22,683 nt of DNA from a virus, in IMG/VR virus record IMGVR_UViG_3300021425_000208, positions 1 through 22,683 of that record; one strand, written 5' to 3'. Below, in pieces: positions 6,285 to 12,794 of the stretch. Every line of letters begins with the position of its first letter. Position 1 is the stretch's first letter. The notes beneath the pieces are model-generated. The model saw only the letters and a list, made by a program, of their open reading frames with translations. It was not told the DNA's origin and made no database searches. The translations under genes were made by a program, and so were the position numbers.

Positions 6285-6553
6285 AATCCTTTTCAACTGT
6301 AGCTACACAAATAAAAAAGATGACAAAGATCGATCTTCTTCTCAAGAAACAGGCAGAGAAATTGATTGAAATGAATCCTTTCTTTCGTGAGCATCAAGAA
6401 GAAAATGTTTTTATTCACTGGAAGAATGGTCAGCCATTTCTTCTACCGCACAAGATGTCGGGCAAAGAAGCCAAGCAGCAAGGCTTTGAGACAATGGTCA
6501 ACACGGTCCGTCTTTCCTCCATTCTCCAGGGAAAAGCCCACATCAGCACTTGA
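6281..6553 (+). CDS. Hypothetical protein coupled to the exonuclease, 90 aa
   Basis: ATG at 6281 overlaps the exonuclease stop codon. The product is basic and mostly helical in its first 40 residues, then has a short 'ENVFIHWKNGQPFLLP' strand pair and a helical end with 'MSGKEAKQQGFETMVNTVRL'. There is no signal or membrane segment. Translational coupling suggests a role with the exonuclease, but no family is recognised. Its TGA (6551-6553) lies inside the -35 hexamer of the next promoter. Confidence 0.7.
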   Translation: MKSFSTVATQIKKMTKIDLLLKKQAEKLIEMNPFFREHQEENVFIHWKNGQPFLLPHKMSGKEAKQQGFETMVNTVRLSSILQGKAHIST

Positions 6554-6583
6554 CTTTTTCCTAACACTCTGCTAATATAAATA
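6550..6583 (+). promoter_or_regulatory. sigma70-type promoter overlapping a perfect late box
   Basis: TTGACT (6550-6555), a 17-nt spacer and TAATAT (6573-6578) with TGC just upstream form an extended -10 promoter. The same stretch contains TATAAATA (6576-6583), a perfect T4-type late box, so it might be used both early and late. It drives the candidate small RNA at 6588 and possibly the gene at 6710. Confidence 0.65.
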
Positions 6584-6587
6584 TTGA

Positions 6588-6684
6588 AACATCATGAGTC
6601 TGTGAGTCACGCCACTCAGAGAGGTGACGAGATCTTTCACATTGCTATCAGAAGAATCCAGCGCACTCGATGAGTGATTTTTTT
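6588..6684 (+). ncRNA. Candidate small RNA, about 95 nt
   Basis: A promoter at 6550-6578 and a hairpin with T-run at 6664-6684 bracket a stretch with no plausible reading frame. Two mutually exclusive hairpins can form: TGAGT (6603-6607) with ACTCA (6614-6618), or GTCAC (6606-6610) with GTGAC (6624-6628). It is not a recognisable tRNA. It may be a free small RNA, or a structured leader of the gene at 6710 with a leaky terminator. Ends are estimates. Confidence 0.5.
6664..6684 (+). terminator. Intrinsic terminator
   Basis: CACTC (6664-6668), a three-base loop and GAGTG (6672-6676) are followed by a run of T residues (6678-6684). The stem is only five base pairs, so termination may be partial, letting some transcripts reach the gene at 6710. 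Confidence 0.55.
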
Positions 6685-6709
6685 AATTTATTTTTCTGAG
6701 GATTTTTTT

Positions 6710-6907
6710 ATGTTTTCAAATTTGCCATCAATAGAAGATACTCCGGAGGAGATAGAGAAATTCAAATACAACTTTCGCAAAGCATGGGATTTTGATTTTC
6801 AGGACAGGAGTCCAACAGAAAAAGTCATGCGAGGTCTTTTTCAATCGACTGTTGATGCTAATGATAAATGCTGGCGAGAAATCGCACTACTTCAGAAAAT
6901 AGCTTGA
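6710..6907 (+). CDS. Hypothetical acidic protein, 65 aa
   Basis: I place the start at the ATG at 6710 because GAGGA (6698-6702) lies eight bases upstream; the longer frame from 6674 would start inside the terminator hairpin. The product is acidic and aromatic-rich, predicted helical ('TPEEIEKFKYNFRKAWDF'), with no signal or membrane segment and no recognised family. The TGA at 6905-6907 lies inside the next promoter's TTGACA. Confidence 0.65.
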   Translation: MFSNLPSIEDTPEEIEKFKYNFRKAWDFDFQDRSPTEKVMRGLFQSTVDANDKCWREIALLQKIA

Positions 6908-6932
6908 CATTTTTAATTGACTGTGATATAAT
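6904..6932 (+). promoter_or_regulatory. Perfect-consensus sigma70 promoter
   Basis: TTGACA (6904-6909), a 17-nt spacer and TATAAT (6927-6932) are both exact consensus hexamers, with an extended TGA at 6924-6926. This is the strongest promoter in the window. The expected start is about 6939, just upstream of a full AGGAGG ribosome site (6956-6961). Confidence 0.88.
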
Positions 6933-6965
6933 GTGTTTTTGAAGTCAATTGTTTTAGGAGGTTTT

Positions 6966-7235
6966 ATGTCACGAACTTATCGCAATCCTGCTTCGAAAAA
7001 TTCTATATTTCGCAAACCTCGGCATAAAGGAGCTTTAGTCGCCGCATCCGATGAATACGGAATTCGCAAGAAAGCAATTCCCCCAACAGACTATGATGAT
7101 ATTCCTGTAGCAGGAATTCATGAAGACTTTCACCTTTATAAATTGGACCGCAAAACTGACAAACTTTTTCGTGACCTTCGCAAGGAACGAGAGCGAATTT
7201 ATAACGAAAGCATAGAACAACCTCAAATTGCTTGA
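6966..7235 (+). CDS. Hypothetical basic protein behind the strongest promoter, 89 aa
   Basis: The start at 6966 is set by AGGAGG at 6956-6961; the longer frame from 6933 would begin upstream of the predicted transcript start. The product is basic and probably partly disordered: an Arg/Lys/Ser-rich N-terminus, a central 'PPTDYDDIPVAGIHEDFHLY' stretch (about 40-59) and a C-terminal charged helix (about 60-82). No family is recognised. A perfect promoter plus a perfect ribosome site suggests heavy expression early in infection; host-takeover roles are typical of such genes, but this is inference. Confidence 0.75.
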   Translation: MSRTYRNPASKNSIFRKPRHKGALVAASDEYGIRKKAIPPTDYDDIPVAGIHEDFHLYKLDRKTDKLFRDLRKERERIYNESIEQPQIA

Positions 7236-7257
7236 CAACTAAATCTTATTTTTTCGG

Positions 7258-7276
7258 TGGAGGCTTCACGCCTCCA
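7258..7276 (+). other. Stem-loop in the leader of the next gene
   Basis: TGGAGGC (7258-7264) pairs with GCCTCCA (7270-7276) around a TTCAC loop, a GC-rich 7-bp stem between two genes. No T-run follows, so it is not an ordinary terminator. It ends nine bases before the AGGAG of the gene at 7296 and may protect or punctuate the message. Confidence 0.55.
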
Positions 7277-7295
7277 TTCACATTTAGGAGAAAAT

Positions 7296-7481
7296 GTGAG
7301 AGAACTTTTAGATATAAGAACACCTCAACAATCAGCACACGACCTACGACAACGAGTTCATGAACTGAATCAAAATAAAAGAGGTGATTTTTATTCACTC
7401 TTGCCAGTCTATTGCGAAAGAAATCCTGTAGTATATTATTACTTAGTTAAAGAATATGAAACTAAATCTTATCGTTACTGA
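7296..7481 (+). CDS. Hypothetical protein, 61 aa, GTG start
   Basis: The frame is open from a GTG at 7257, but that start lies in a stem-loop. The GTG at 7296 has AGGAG five bases upstream (7286-7290) and is preferred. The 61-residue product is polar and charged, ending in a Tyr-rich segment ('NPVVYYYLVKEYETKSYRY'). It overlaps the next gene by 26 bases. No family is recognised. Confidence 0.6.
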   Translation: MRELLDIRTPQQSAHDLRQRVHELNQNKRGDFYSLLPVYCERNPVVYYYLVKEYETKSYRY

Positions 7482-8250
7482 AATTGACCGAAAACTCGCC
7501 ACACACTTTGTTGAAAAAACTCATTACTCACCCATTATGCCAAGACTGACAAGACATTTTCTTGGGTTTTACCAAGAGAATGAATTGAAAGGTGTATTGA
7601 CACTTGGTTGGGGAACAAGACCACGACACACAATTCAGAAGTTATTTCCTTCTTTAAACACCGATGATTATTTCGAAATTGGAAAGATGTGCATGGGTGA
7701 TGAAATGCCAAGAAATTCTGAATCACAGATGGTTGCTCAGACTGTCAAGTGGTTGAAACAATATCATCCATCAAGAATCTTTCTCTACACAATGGCCGAT
7801 GGTATCATGGGTAAATGTGGCTATGTGTATCAAGCATCAAACTTTTATTATGGTGGTCAATATCTGACAATGGTTTATTTGATGCCCAATGGTGAGAAAC
7901 TTCACCCTCGTTCCACAAAGAAACTTCTAATCGAAAATCAGGAATTCTCAGGTCGCAAGAAACTTCACTGGATGACCAGAGACTTCATGAATCATAAAGG
8001 TATTCGCCTGATTGAAGGTCAAATGTTTCGCTACATTTATCCTTTGAACAAGACCGCAAAAAGAATGATGGAGAAAGAATCCACCACAGAGTGGACAAAG
8101 AACTATCCAAAAGACCATGACTTGATTTGGTACGACAAAACTACATTACCTAAACAGGTCATTACAAAACCGAATTTCACATATGAGAATATGGAATTCA
8201 ACCCTCAAGCACAGAAATCTTCTGAAATCAATCTCTTAGAACTTTTTTAA
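7456..8250 (+). CDS. Mom-like (GNAT-fold) DNA-modification protein
   Basis: The 264-residue protein matches the Mom family pattern: 'VEKTHYS' (His22-Tyr23), 'LKGVLTLGWGT' (about 44-54), 'FEIGKMCMGDEMPRNSESQM' (about 74-93), 'RIFLYTMADGIMGKCGYVYQ' with 'ASNFYYGG' directly after (about 109-136). In phage Mu, Mom adds a carbamoylmethyl-type group to adenine, protecting DNA from restriction; related GNAT-fold proteins are scattered in phages. The C-terminal third (about 170-264) is basic. Substrate and product here are unknown. It overlaps the previous gene by 26 bases, so start coupling is likely. Assignment is by remembered motif pattern, not by a search. Confidence 0.68.
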   Translation: MKLNLIVTEIDRKLATHFVEKTHYSPIMPRLTRHFLGFYQENELKGVLTLGWGTRPRHTIQKLFPSLNTDDYFEIGKMCMGDEMPRNSESQMVAQTVKWLKQYHPSRIFLYTMADGIMGKCGYVYQASNFYYGGQYLTMVYLMPNGEKLHPRSTKKLLIENQEFSGRKKLHWMTRDFMNHKGIRLIEGQMFRYIYPLNKTAKRMMEKESTTEWTKNYPKDHDLIWYDKTTLPKQVITKPNFTYENMEFNPQAQKSSEINLLELF

Positions 8251-8258
8251 AAAAATAC

Positions 8259-8286
8259 TTGACATTCCTGTCCAATCTGATATGAT
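8259..8286 (+). promoter_or_regulatory. sigma70-type promoter with extended -10
   Basis: TTGACA (8259-8264), a 16-nt spacer and TATGAT (8281-8286) with TGA just upstream. Unlike most promoters here, its -35 lies after the upstream stop codon (TAA 8248-8250). It serves the small gene at 8316, which has TAGGAG at 8304-8309. Confidence 0.8.
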
Positions 8287-8315
8287 CTGATCTTTCAATA
8301 AGATAGGAGAGCAGA

Positions 8316-8450
8316 ATGACTAAAGAAGAAAGAATCGCCGACCTCCAAGAAAAAATTCGCACCTGGGATGAGACCCGACTCGCCACACAAGGCCGAGCAG
8401 GCAAGCGCCGACTCGAATTTTTTTTAAAAGAACTCGAAAAAAGTTCTTGA
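8316..8450 (+). CDS. Small charged helical protein, 44 aa
   Basis: ATG at 8316 follows TAGGAG (8304-8309) and a dedicated promoter. The 44-residue product is an alternating acidic/basic helix (MTKEERIADLQEKI, then RTWDETRL and GKRRLEFFLKELE), suggesting a short coiled coil. Its stop codon (8448-8450) sits inside the -35 hexamer of the AAA ATPase promoter, and a 7-bp hairpin (8428-8434 with 8442-8448) covers the gene end. A gene this short between two clean promoters is probably real; no family is recognised. Confidence 0.7.
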   Translation: MTKEERIADLQEKIRTWDETRLATQGRAGKRRLEFFLKELEKSS

Positions 8451-8475
8451 CATTTTCGAATTCTTCTGATAAGAT
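8447..8475 (+). promoter_or_regulatory. sigma70-type promoter of the AAA ATPase gene
   Basis: TTGACA (8447-8452), a 17-nt spacer and TAAGAT (8470-8475) preceded by TGA. The upstream TGA stop (8448-8450) is embedded in the -35 box. In the leader, CAACT (8491-8495) and AGTTG (8500-8504) form a small hairpin before the ribosome site. Confidence 0.85.
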
Positions 8476-8538
8476 CTTTAACATGATGAGCAACTAAGTA
8501 GTTGTTCGAATACGAAAACGCCATACGAAAGGAATACC

Positions 8539-9534
8539 ATGGCAAAAAGAATCTCCCTCGCTCAGTTCAGCACCGGCATCGTAGCACATTACGGAAAAGA
8601 CGTTATGTCTCGTAAAGAAGTCAATGAATATGCTTCGTATGCCGGTGTGAGCAGACCAGACGGATGGGATTCCGACAAAATTTTCAAAGATGCTCAAAGC
8701 AAGAACGCCAGCGGCTACCGCTTCAGCGCCTCCACAGCACAAACAAATCGTGCTAAAATTGATTACGCCACACTCGGCACTGACACACAAGTCAATGAGA
8801 TCTTCGAAGATCTTGAGATGTTGACAGAAGTTGTGTCAAAGCGCAAAATCAATTCTCTCATCGTGAACGGCTCTGCCGGTGTTGGCAAAACACATACAGT
8901 GATTGCTACTCTTGAGCAGAAAGGTCTTGTGAAAGACCGTGATTTCATCGTGTTGAAGTCCAAGACTTCTCCACTTGGCCTCTATATGACACTATTCATG
9001 CATCATGACAAAGTGATTGTGCTTGATGACATGGATGATGCACTTCGCAATGATGATTGTTCCGCTATTCTCAAAGCCGCTCTTGATTCTTACGATGTTC
9101 GTGAAATCAGTTGGTCTTCGAAGAAGATGGCGAATGTTGTTGGTGCTGACAAGAAGACTCGCACCGCAATCGAGAATGAAGCTCGAACTGCTCTGCTCAA
9201 TGGCGAGACAGATGTTGCTTTGCCAAATCGTTTCATCTTCAAGGGTCAAGTGATTTTTGTCAGCAATCTTTCTCAAGATAAGTTTGACAAAGCTGTGCAG
9301 TCTCGTTCAGTTTGTATTGACTTGACATTGAGTGACAAGCAAGTTTTCTCTCGCATGAAGTCTGTTGTGACCAACTTGAACAATGCTCAAGTTGCCGAGA
9401 AAGCCCTGACACAAATCGTCGATAAATACAACAAAGGCCAAGTCAATTTGCCTAATCTTCGAACTGTCATCAACTATGCTAATATTCTCTCCAGCAATGT
9501 CAAGAATGCTGACCGCTTGAGCAAGTATTGCTGA
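8539..9534 (+). CDS. AAA-type ATPase
   Basis: The 331-residue protein has a Walker A motif GSAGVGKT (residues 111-118) and a Walker B 'VIVLDD' (Asp163-Asp164), with the remaining AAA core through about 270 ('GQVIFVSNLSQDKF' resembles the sensor-1 strand, 'SRSVCIDL' an arginine-bearing segment). The N-terminal 70 residues form a separate domain that could bind DNA or a partner. P-loop ATPases of this size occur in many T4-like marine phages without a fixed name; helicase loading or remodelling roles are inference. The gene has its own strong promoter and is visibly less AT-rich than its neighbours. Confidence 0.85.
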   Translation: MAKRISLAQFSTGIVAHYGKDVMSRKEVNEYASYAGVSRPDGWDSDKIFKDAQSKNASGYRFSASTAQTNRAKIDYATLGTDTQVNEIFEDLEMLTEVVSKRKINSLIVNGSAGVGKTHTVIATLEQKGLVKDRDFIVLKSKTSPLGLYMTLFMHHDKVIVLDDMDDALRNDDCSAILKAALDSYDVREISWSSKKMANVVGADKKTRTAIENEARTALLNGETDVALPNRFIFKGQVIFVSNLSQDKFDKAVQSRSVCIDLTLSDKQVFSRMKSVVTNLNNAQVAEKALTQIVDKYNKGQVNLPNLRTVINYANILSSNVKNADRLSKYC

Positions 9535-9644
9535 TGCTTTTCGTTATTATTGTTCTGGTGTTTGTCCTCGGTAAAGCCGAGGCACCAGAACAGATTCAAT
9601 GTTCATCTCCAAGTGAGACTACATCATGTTCTACTACACTGTAA
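9534..9644 (+). CDS. Possible secreted micro-protein, 36 aa
   Basis: ATG at 9534 overlaps the ATPase stop (TGATG), a common coupling arrangement. The 36 codons encode a hydrophobic stretch (LFVIIVLVFVLG) with an Ala-x-Ala-like cleavage context (KAEA), then a short Ser/Thr-rich tail with two cysteines. It overlaps the next start by 19 bases. The same DNA also forms a very strong RNA hairpin (9551-9592), so its conservation could reflect RNA structure rather than a protein. Confidence 0.4.
   Translation: MLFVIIVLVFVLGKAEAPEQIQCSSPSETTSCSTTL
9551..9592 (+). other. Strong bulged RNA hairpin, 16 base pairs
   Basis: TGTTCTGGTG (9551-9560) pairs perfectly with CACCAGAACA (9583-9592). After a 5-base bulge (TTTGT, 9561-9565) CCTCGG (9566-9571) pairs with CCGAGG (9577-9582) around a TAAAG loop. 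There is no T-run, so it is not a standard intrinsic terminator. A processing site, mRNA stabiliser or regulatory element is possible. Confidence 0.75.
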
Positions 9645-9811
9645 AGATTCGCACCACAGATAATCAAATTCTTGTAGTTAATGGTTATCAGCAGAATGGT
9701 AAACTCACCAAAAAAACCGCAGAGCAAATTGCCCGTGAAGAGTTGAGTGACCCTAAGCATTGTTCTGCTGCAGTATACAATTCAAATGGCAAAAAAATCT
9801 ATTCACGATAA
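9626..9811 (+). CDS. Small hypothetical protein, 61 aa
   Basis: ATG at 9626 has AAGTGAG (9611-9617) upstream. The 61-residue product begins with two beta strands (MFYYTVKIRTTDN, ILVVNGYQ), then a helix 'KTAEQIAREELSD' and a final strand pair around 'AAVYNSNGKKIYSR', a compact alpha/beta arrangement. No family is recognised and there is no signal or membrane segment. The next gene starts nine bases after its stop. Confidence 0.65.
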   Translation: MFYYTVKIRTTDNQILVVNGYQQNGKLTKKTAEQIAREELSDPKHCSAAVYNSNGKKIYSR

Positions 9812-9819
9812 GAGGAATC

Positions 9820-10329
9820 ATGGGACTTGATATGTTTGTTCGAGAAATTCGTTCATGGGAAAAACAAGAACTTTCACGATTTGCACAAGCAATTCTCAAC
9901 ACAATACCGAAATCCTTCAATGTGAACAATCCTGATCCGGATGTCGAAGAGAATTTCAATATTGATTCATTTTTAGCTAAACATCCTACAATACCAGTAC
10001 CTTACAAACTCGGTGAAGAACTTTGTTATTGGCGTAAACATCCAGATGTACATGGTTGGATGAAAAACTTATTCTTTGACAAAGGTGGTATCACAACTTC
10101 AGACTTCAATCATGATACGATCTTTCTCACCCGTGAGAATGTTACAGATCTTGAAAAGGCCATTCAGCAAAAAGAATTACCTCCAACATCAGGTTTCTTT
10201 TTTGGCTCATCTTATGGTGATGACAAAGAATGGGAAGAATATCGTAATGAACAAGACCGAATATGTATTGAAAAAATGTTCAAGGCTCTTGATAATGGCT
10301 CATCAATTTATTACACTTCATCATGGTGA
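9820..10329 (+). CDS. Conserved phage protein starting MGLDM, 169 aa
   Basis: The start at 9820 is chosen because AGAGGA (9811-9816) precedes it and because this protein group starts with Met-Gly-Leu-Asp-Met; the frame is open further upstream. Recognisable family features are 'GEELCYWRKHPDVHGWM' (about residues 66-82) and a C-terminal 'YYTSSW'. Proteins of this pattern are frequent in phages and have no established function. It is soluble, acidic and Trp-rich. The next gene starts four bases after its stop, implying an operon with the genes up to 12716. Confidence 0.8.
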   Translation: MGLDMFVREIRSWEKQELSRFAQAILNTIPKSFNVNNPDPDVEENFNIDSFLAKHPTIPVPYKLGEELCYWRKHPDVHGWMKNLFFDKGGITTSDFNHDTIFLTRENVTDLEKAIQQKELPPTSGFFFGSSYGDDKEWEEYRNEQDRICIEKMFKALDNGSSIYYTSSW

Positions 10330-10333
10330 TATT

Positions 10334-10690
10334 ATGGCAAAGAGAATCCGTGGTGGTAAATTAACTGCTCAACAGAAACTGATTGCTGAATGTAAGGCCT
10401 TCAACAAAGGTCTTTCTCCTCGTTTGAGAAAAAGCCTCGAAGAATTTGTTGCCTATAAATATGGCTATGTGACAGCAACTTATCGTTCGATACCCAAAGA
10501 AGAGGTTGTATATCGACGTGAAGAACAGCAGATACCAAGCTTGAACAGCGGTGTTCTCTGTGCTACAAAAAAGAAAGAACAAGTATATACTGGTGAAGTT
10601 GTAACTGGTGTTGCAACAATGCATAAATCAAATGCTGTTCCTGTGGTCAATAATGAACAAGCGAAAGACTTAGCCTCAATGAGAAGATAA
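10334..10690 (+). CDS. Conserved basic phage protein, 118 aa
   Basis: The start at 10334 is set by position after the previous stop; the longer frame upstream only shadows the preceding gene. The first 50 residues are basic and helical ('MAKRIRGGKLTAQQKLIAEC'), followed by a Tyr/Arg-rich linker and a C-terminal block 'YTGEVVTGVATMHKSNAVPV' that ends in a Met-Arg-Arg tail. I recall this MHKSNAVPV-type ending from other phage proteins of unknown function. No catalytic motif is evident. Confidence 0.75.
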   Translation: MAKRIRGGKLTAQQKLIAECKAFNKGLSPRLRKSLEEFVAYKYGYVTATYRSIPKEEVVYRREEQQIPSLNSGVLCATKKKEQVYTGEVVTGVATMHKSNAVPVVNNEQAKDLASMRR

Positions 10691-10691
10691 C

Positions 10692-11051
10692 TTGTCAAAA
10701 CTCTCAGAAAAAGATTTAGAATCACTTCGGCATTCTGCTGAAGTTTATATGGTCAATAAAATCTATGATGATTTTCATTTTCCATTTATTGTTTCATTTG
10801 GTAAAAAACATATCTTTCAAGAATTCTCTCATGGAGATATTCATCTAGGCGTGCTTTATCTTGAATGGCACAAACTTGAAAATGAAAGAAGAGGATATTA
10901 TAAACCAACTTGGTTGAATTCGTTTGAAGAAGCCGCTGAAAAAGCGATTGAAATTCAATCGAATAAAATTGTGGATGAAGAAAAGTTATATCGTTATCAT
11001 CAATCTTATTTTTCAGACATTTATAATCCACCTGAAAGGTTATATTCATGA
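10692..11051 (+). CDS. Hypothetical protein, 119 aa, probable TTG start
   Basis: The TTG at 10692 lies just after the preceding stop, with the purine-rich GAGAAGA (10681-10687) as ribosome site; the next ATG (10749) has no ribosome site. The product is aromatic-rich and helical, with a central 'HGDIHLGVLYLEWHKLENER' segment, and has no membrane region. No family is recognised. The gene overlaps pyrF by four bases (ATGA), so the two are translationally coupled. Confidence 0.65.
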   Translation: MSKLSEKDLESLRHSAEVYMVNKIYDDFHFPFIVSFGKKHIFQEFSHGDIHLGVLYLEWHKLENERRGYYKPTWLNSFEEAAEKAIEIQSNKIVDEEKLYRYHQSYFSDIYNPPERLYS

Positions 11052-11695
11052 AGCCTCTTGATCGAATTATATTATCACTCGATACAACTGATACTGATTA
11101 TGCAAATCGAATGATTGAAAAATATTCAGAAAGAATCTATGGATTTAAACTGAATCATTTATTGTTCAATCAACATTCACTTCTTCGTTATTCTTATACA
11201 GATGTTCCGACTTTGGTTGATTATAAACTATTTGATATACCAAACACCATGATCGAAATTTTGATTGATCTGATTGACCGTGGTGTTGATATGGTGACAG
11301 TTCATATGGCAAACAGTCAAGTATCTTTGGATATTCTTGCTGACTATGCTGACAAAATCAAAATCTGTGGCGTAACATTGTTGACCAGCTGGACTGATGC
11401 TGATTGTCAGACACGATATGGTAAAACTCCCGCCGAACTATATGCTCAGAGTATTGCTGAGATGGAGAAATATGGTTTCTGGGGAATGATTTGTGCGCCA
11501 ACAGATTTACAGTATGCTCAAATGGCAAATACATCTCTCAAAAAAATATGTCCTGGTATTCGCCCCAATACCTCAATCGCAACCTTGATTAGCACAGATG
11601 ACCAAGTTCGAATTATGACACCTGACCAGGCAATTGAAGCAGGAGCAGACTACTTGGTGATGGGCCGATCCTTCTACGAATATGTCAATGATTGA
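11048..11695 (+). CDS. pyrF: Orotidine 5'-phosphate decarboxylase
   Basis: The 215-residue protein has the full OMP decarboxylase signature: 'LSLDTT' at the N-terminus, 'GFKLN' (about 32-36), the catalytic DxKxxDIPNT block (Asp58, Lys60, Asp63), 'TVHMA', 'CGVTLLTS', 'CAPTDL', 'PGIRP' (169-173) and 'ADYLVMGRS' (200-208). It converts OMP to UMP, the last step of de novo pyrimidine synthesis. Length fits bacterial PyrF. All key residues are present, so it should be active. In a phage it would boost UMP for nucleotide supply. It overlaps its neighbours on both sides, in an operon with the methyltransferase. Confidence 0.93.
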   Translation: MKPLDRIILSLDTTDTDYANRMIEKYSERIYGFKLNHLLFNQHSLLRYSYTDVPTLVDYKLFDIPNTMIEILIDLIDRGVDMVTVHMANSQVSLDILADYADKIKICGVTLLTSWTDADCQTRYGKTPAELYAQSIAEMEKYGFWGMICAPTDLQYAQMANTSLKKICPGIRPNTSIATLISTDDQVRIMTPDQAIEAGADYLVMGRSFYEYVND

Positions 11696-12716
11696 ATACT
11701 TTCTTAATCGTAAGAATTCCTTACGAGAATTATCAGATTCTGAATTTGACCATATGGTTGATCATTTTGCTGAAGAACTTTCACAAATGAATTATTGTTA
11801 TTCATATCGTAACATTGAACTTCATAACGATTGGAAAGAATTGTGTAAATATGATACAACTTTTCTTCGAAATTCAGCGTCAACAACAAGGATTGGATTG
11901 AAGTTGTGTGAACATTTCTTTCCAAATTTCTTTGAGATTCGAAATGCGAAAGGTCAAAGTTTTGCGAACAGTTGGACAAAGGAGAATCTGGTCAAAATTC
12001 TGAAATGGAATCGCAAGTCGCATCACACACCATATCTCTCGGAGCTTCGTAGAGGTGTTTATTTCTGCTGTGGCTTGACGAAAAACACCATGTTCAGACC
12101 TCACATCGCAAAAACGGTTTGTGCGAATTTTTCGAAAAAAACGGTTTTGGATCCTTGTTGCGGTTGGGGTGGCCGAATGCTTGGTGCCCTTGCCGCAGGC
12201 AAGTATTATATCGGATTTGAACCAAATGGTGATACTCATCATAACTTGTTACAACTTGCGGATTTTCTGAACGCTCGAAGCCGTGTTGAAATTTACAATG
12301 ACGGTGCTGAGAACATGACTAAATATGATTTTAAGAATGTTGATTTGATTCTTACATCTCCTCCTTATTTCAACTTAGAGATTTATTCAGAATCAAAACT
12401 TCAATCTGAGAATATGTTCTCAAGTTATGATGAATGGCGAGATGAATGGTTGAAGCCTGTGATTCATCACTCTCTTGACAAATTGAATAATGATGGTTAT
12501 TCGGCATGGAATGTTCATAATGTAGGTAAAATGAAAATGATTTCTGATGTTGAGAAAATTCACAAAGAATATGGATATGATGTGACCTCTGAAATCTCCT
12601 TATCTTCTTCGAAACGCCAAGCAAACAACCATCGTCAGAAAAACAACGACCTGACAAGAGTATTTTATTCAACCGAGCGAAAGCAAAAAAATGCTTTTCT
12701 CGAAATTTTCTCTTGA
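11682..12716 (+). CDS. DNA methyltransferase, paralogue 1
   Basis: The 344-residue protein has an AdoMet-binding motif I 'DPCCGWGGRMLG' (157-168) followed by motif IV 'TSPPYF' (225-230), the order and form of amino-methyltransferases that modify N6-adenine or N4-cytosine. The first 150 residues form a family-specific N-terminal domain ('SYRNIELHNDWKEL', 'GLKLCEHFFPNFFEI', 'FRPHIAK') shared with the second copy at 16864. There is no partner endonuclease, so it is probably a solitary phage enzyme protecting or marking its DNA; the target is unknown. The start overlaps pyrF by 14 bases; a second ATG at 11688 is possible. TGA (12714-12716) lies inside the next -35 box. Confidence 0.82.
   Translation: MSMIEYFLNRKNSLRELSDSEFDHMVDHFAEELSQMNYCYSYRNIELHNDWKELCKYDTTFLRNSASTTRIGLKLCEHFFPNFFEIRNAKGQSFANSWTKENLVKILKWNRKSHHTPYLSELRRGVYFCCGLTKNTMFRPHIAKTVCANFSKKTVLDPCCGWGGRMLGALAAGKYYIGFEPNGDTHHNLLQLADFLNARSRVEIYNDGAENMTKYDFKNVDLILTSPPYFNLEIYSESKLQSENMFSSYDEWRDEWLKPVIHHSLDKLNNDGYSAWNVHNVGKMKMISDVEKIHKEYGYDVTSEISLSSSKRQANNHRQKNNDLTRVFYSTERKQKNAFLEIFS
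12674..12702 (+). terminator. Possible hairpin at the end of the methyltransferase gene
   Basis: CGAG (12674-12677) pairs with CTCG (12699-12702), and inside it AAAGCA (12680-12685) pairs with TGCTTT (12692-12697). The structure lies in the last codons of the gene, just before the next promoter. The following T-run is weak, so it could separate two transcription units but is unproven. Confidence 0.3.
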
Positions 12717-12741
12717 CAAAGAGAAAATTATCTGATATGAT
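12713..12741 (+). promoter_or_regulatory. sigma70-type promoter before the phosphoesterase/halogenase operon
   Basis: TTGACA (12713-12718), a 17-nt spacer and TATGAT (12736-12741) with an extended TGA. The stop codon of the methyltransferase gene (12714-12716) is inside the -35 hexamer. The likely transcript start is about 12748. Confidence 0.85.
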
Positions 12742-12794
12742 CTAATCTGAGGTAAGAATTGAATGACCTAAAATTCACAACAGCTGGAGAATAT

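Noticed and set aside
6588-6684. Possible tRNA
   Set aside because: No acceptor stem, anticodon arm or T-arm consensus could be assembled; only short competing hairpins are present.
7232-7237. TTGACA overlapping a TGA stop codon, like the six promoters
   Set aside because: No -10 box exists 16-18 bases downstream, so it is not counted as a promoter.
10076-10333. Upstream extension of the gene at 10334
   Set aside because: It lies wholly over the previous gene in another frame, and the protein family start fits 10334.
12759-12794. TTG start adding 12 residues to the phosphoesterase
   Set aside because: GAGG precedes it, but it would leave almost no leader, and the family N-terminus begins at the ATG at 12795, which has its own ribosome site.
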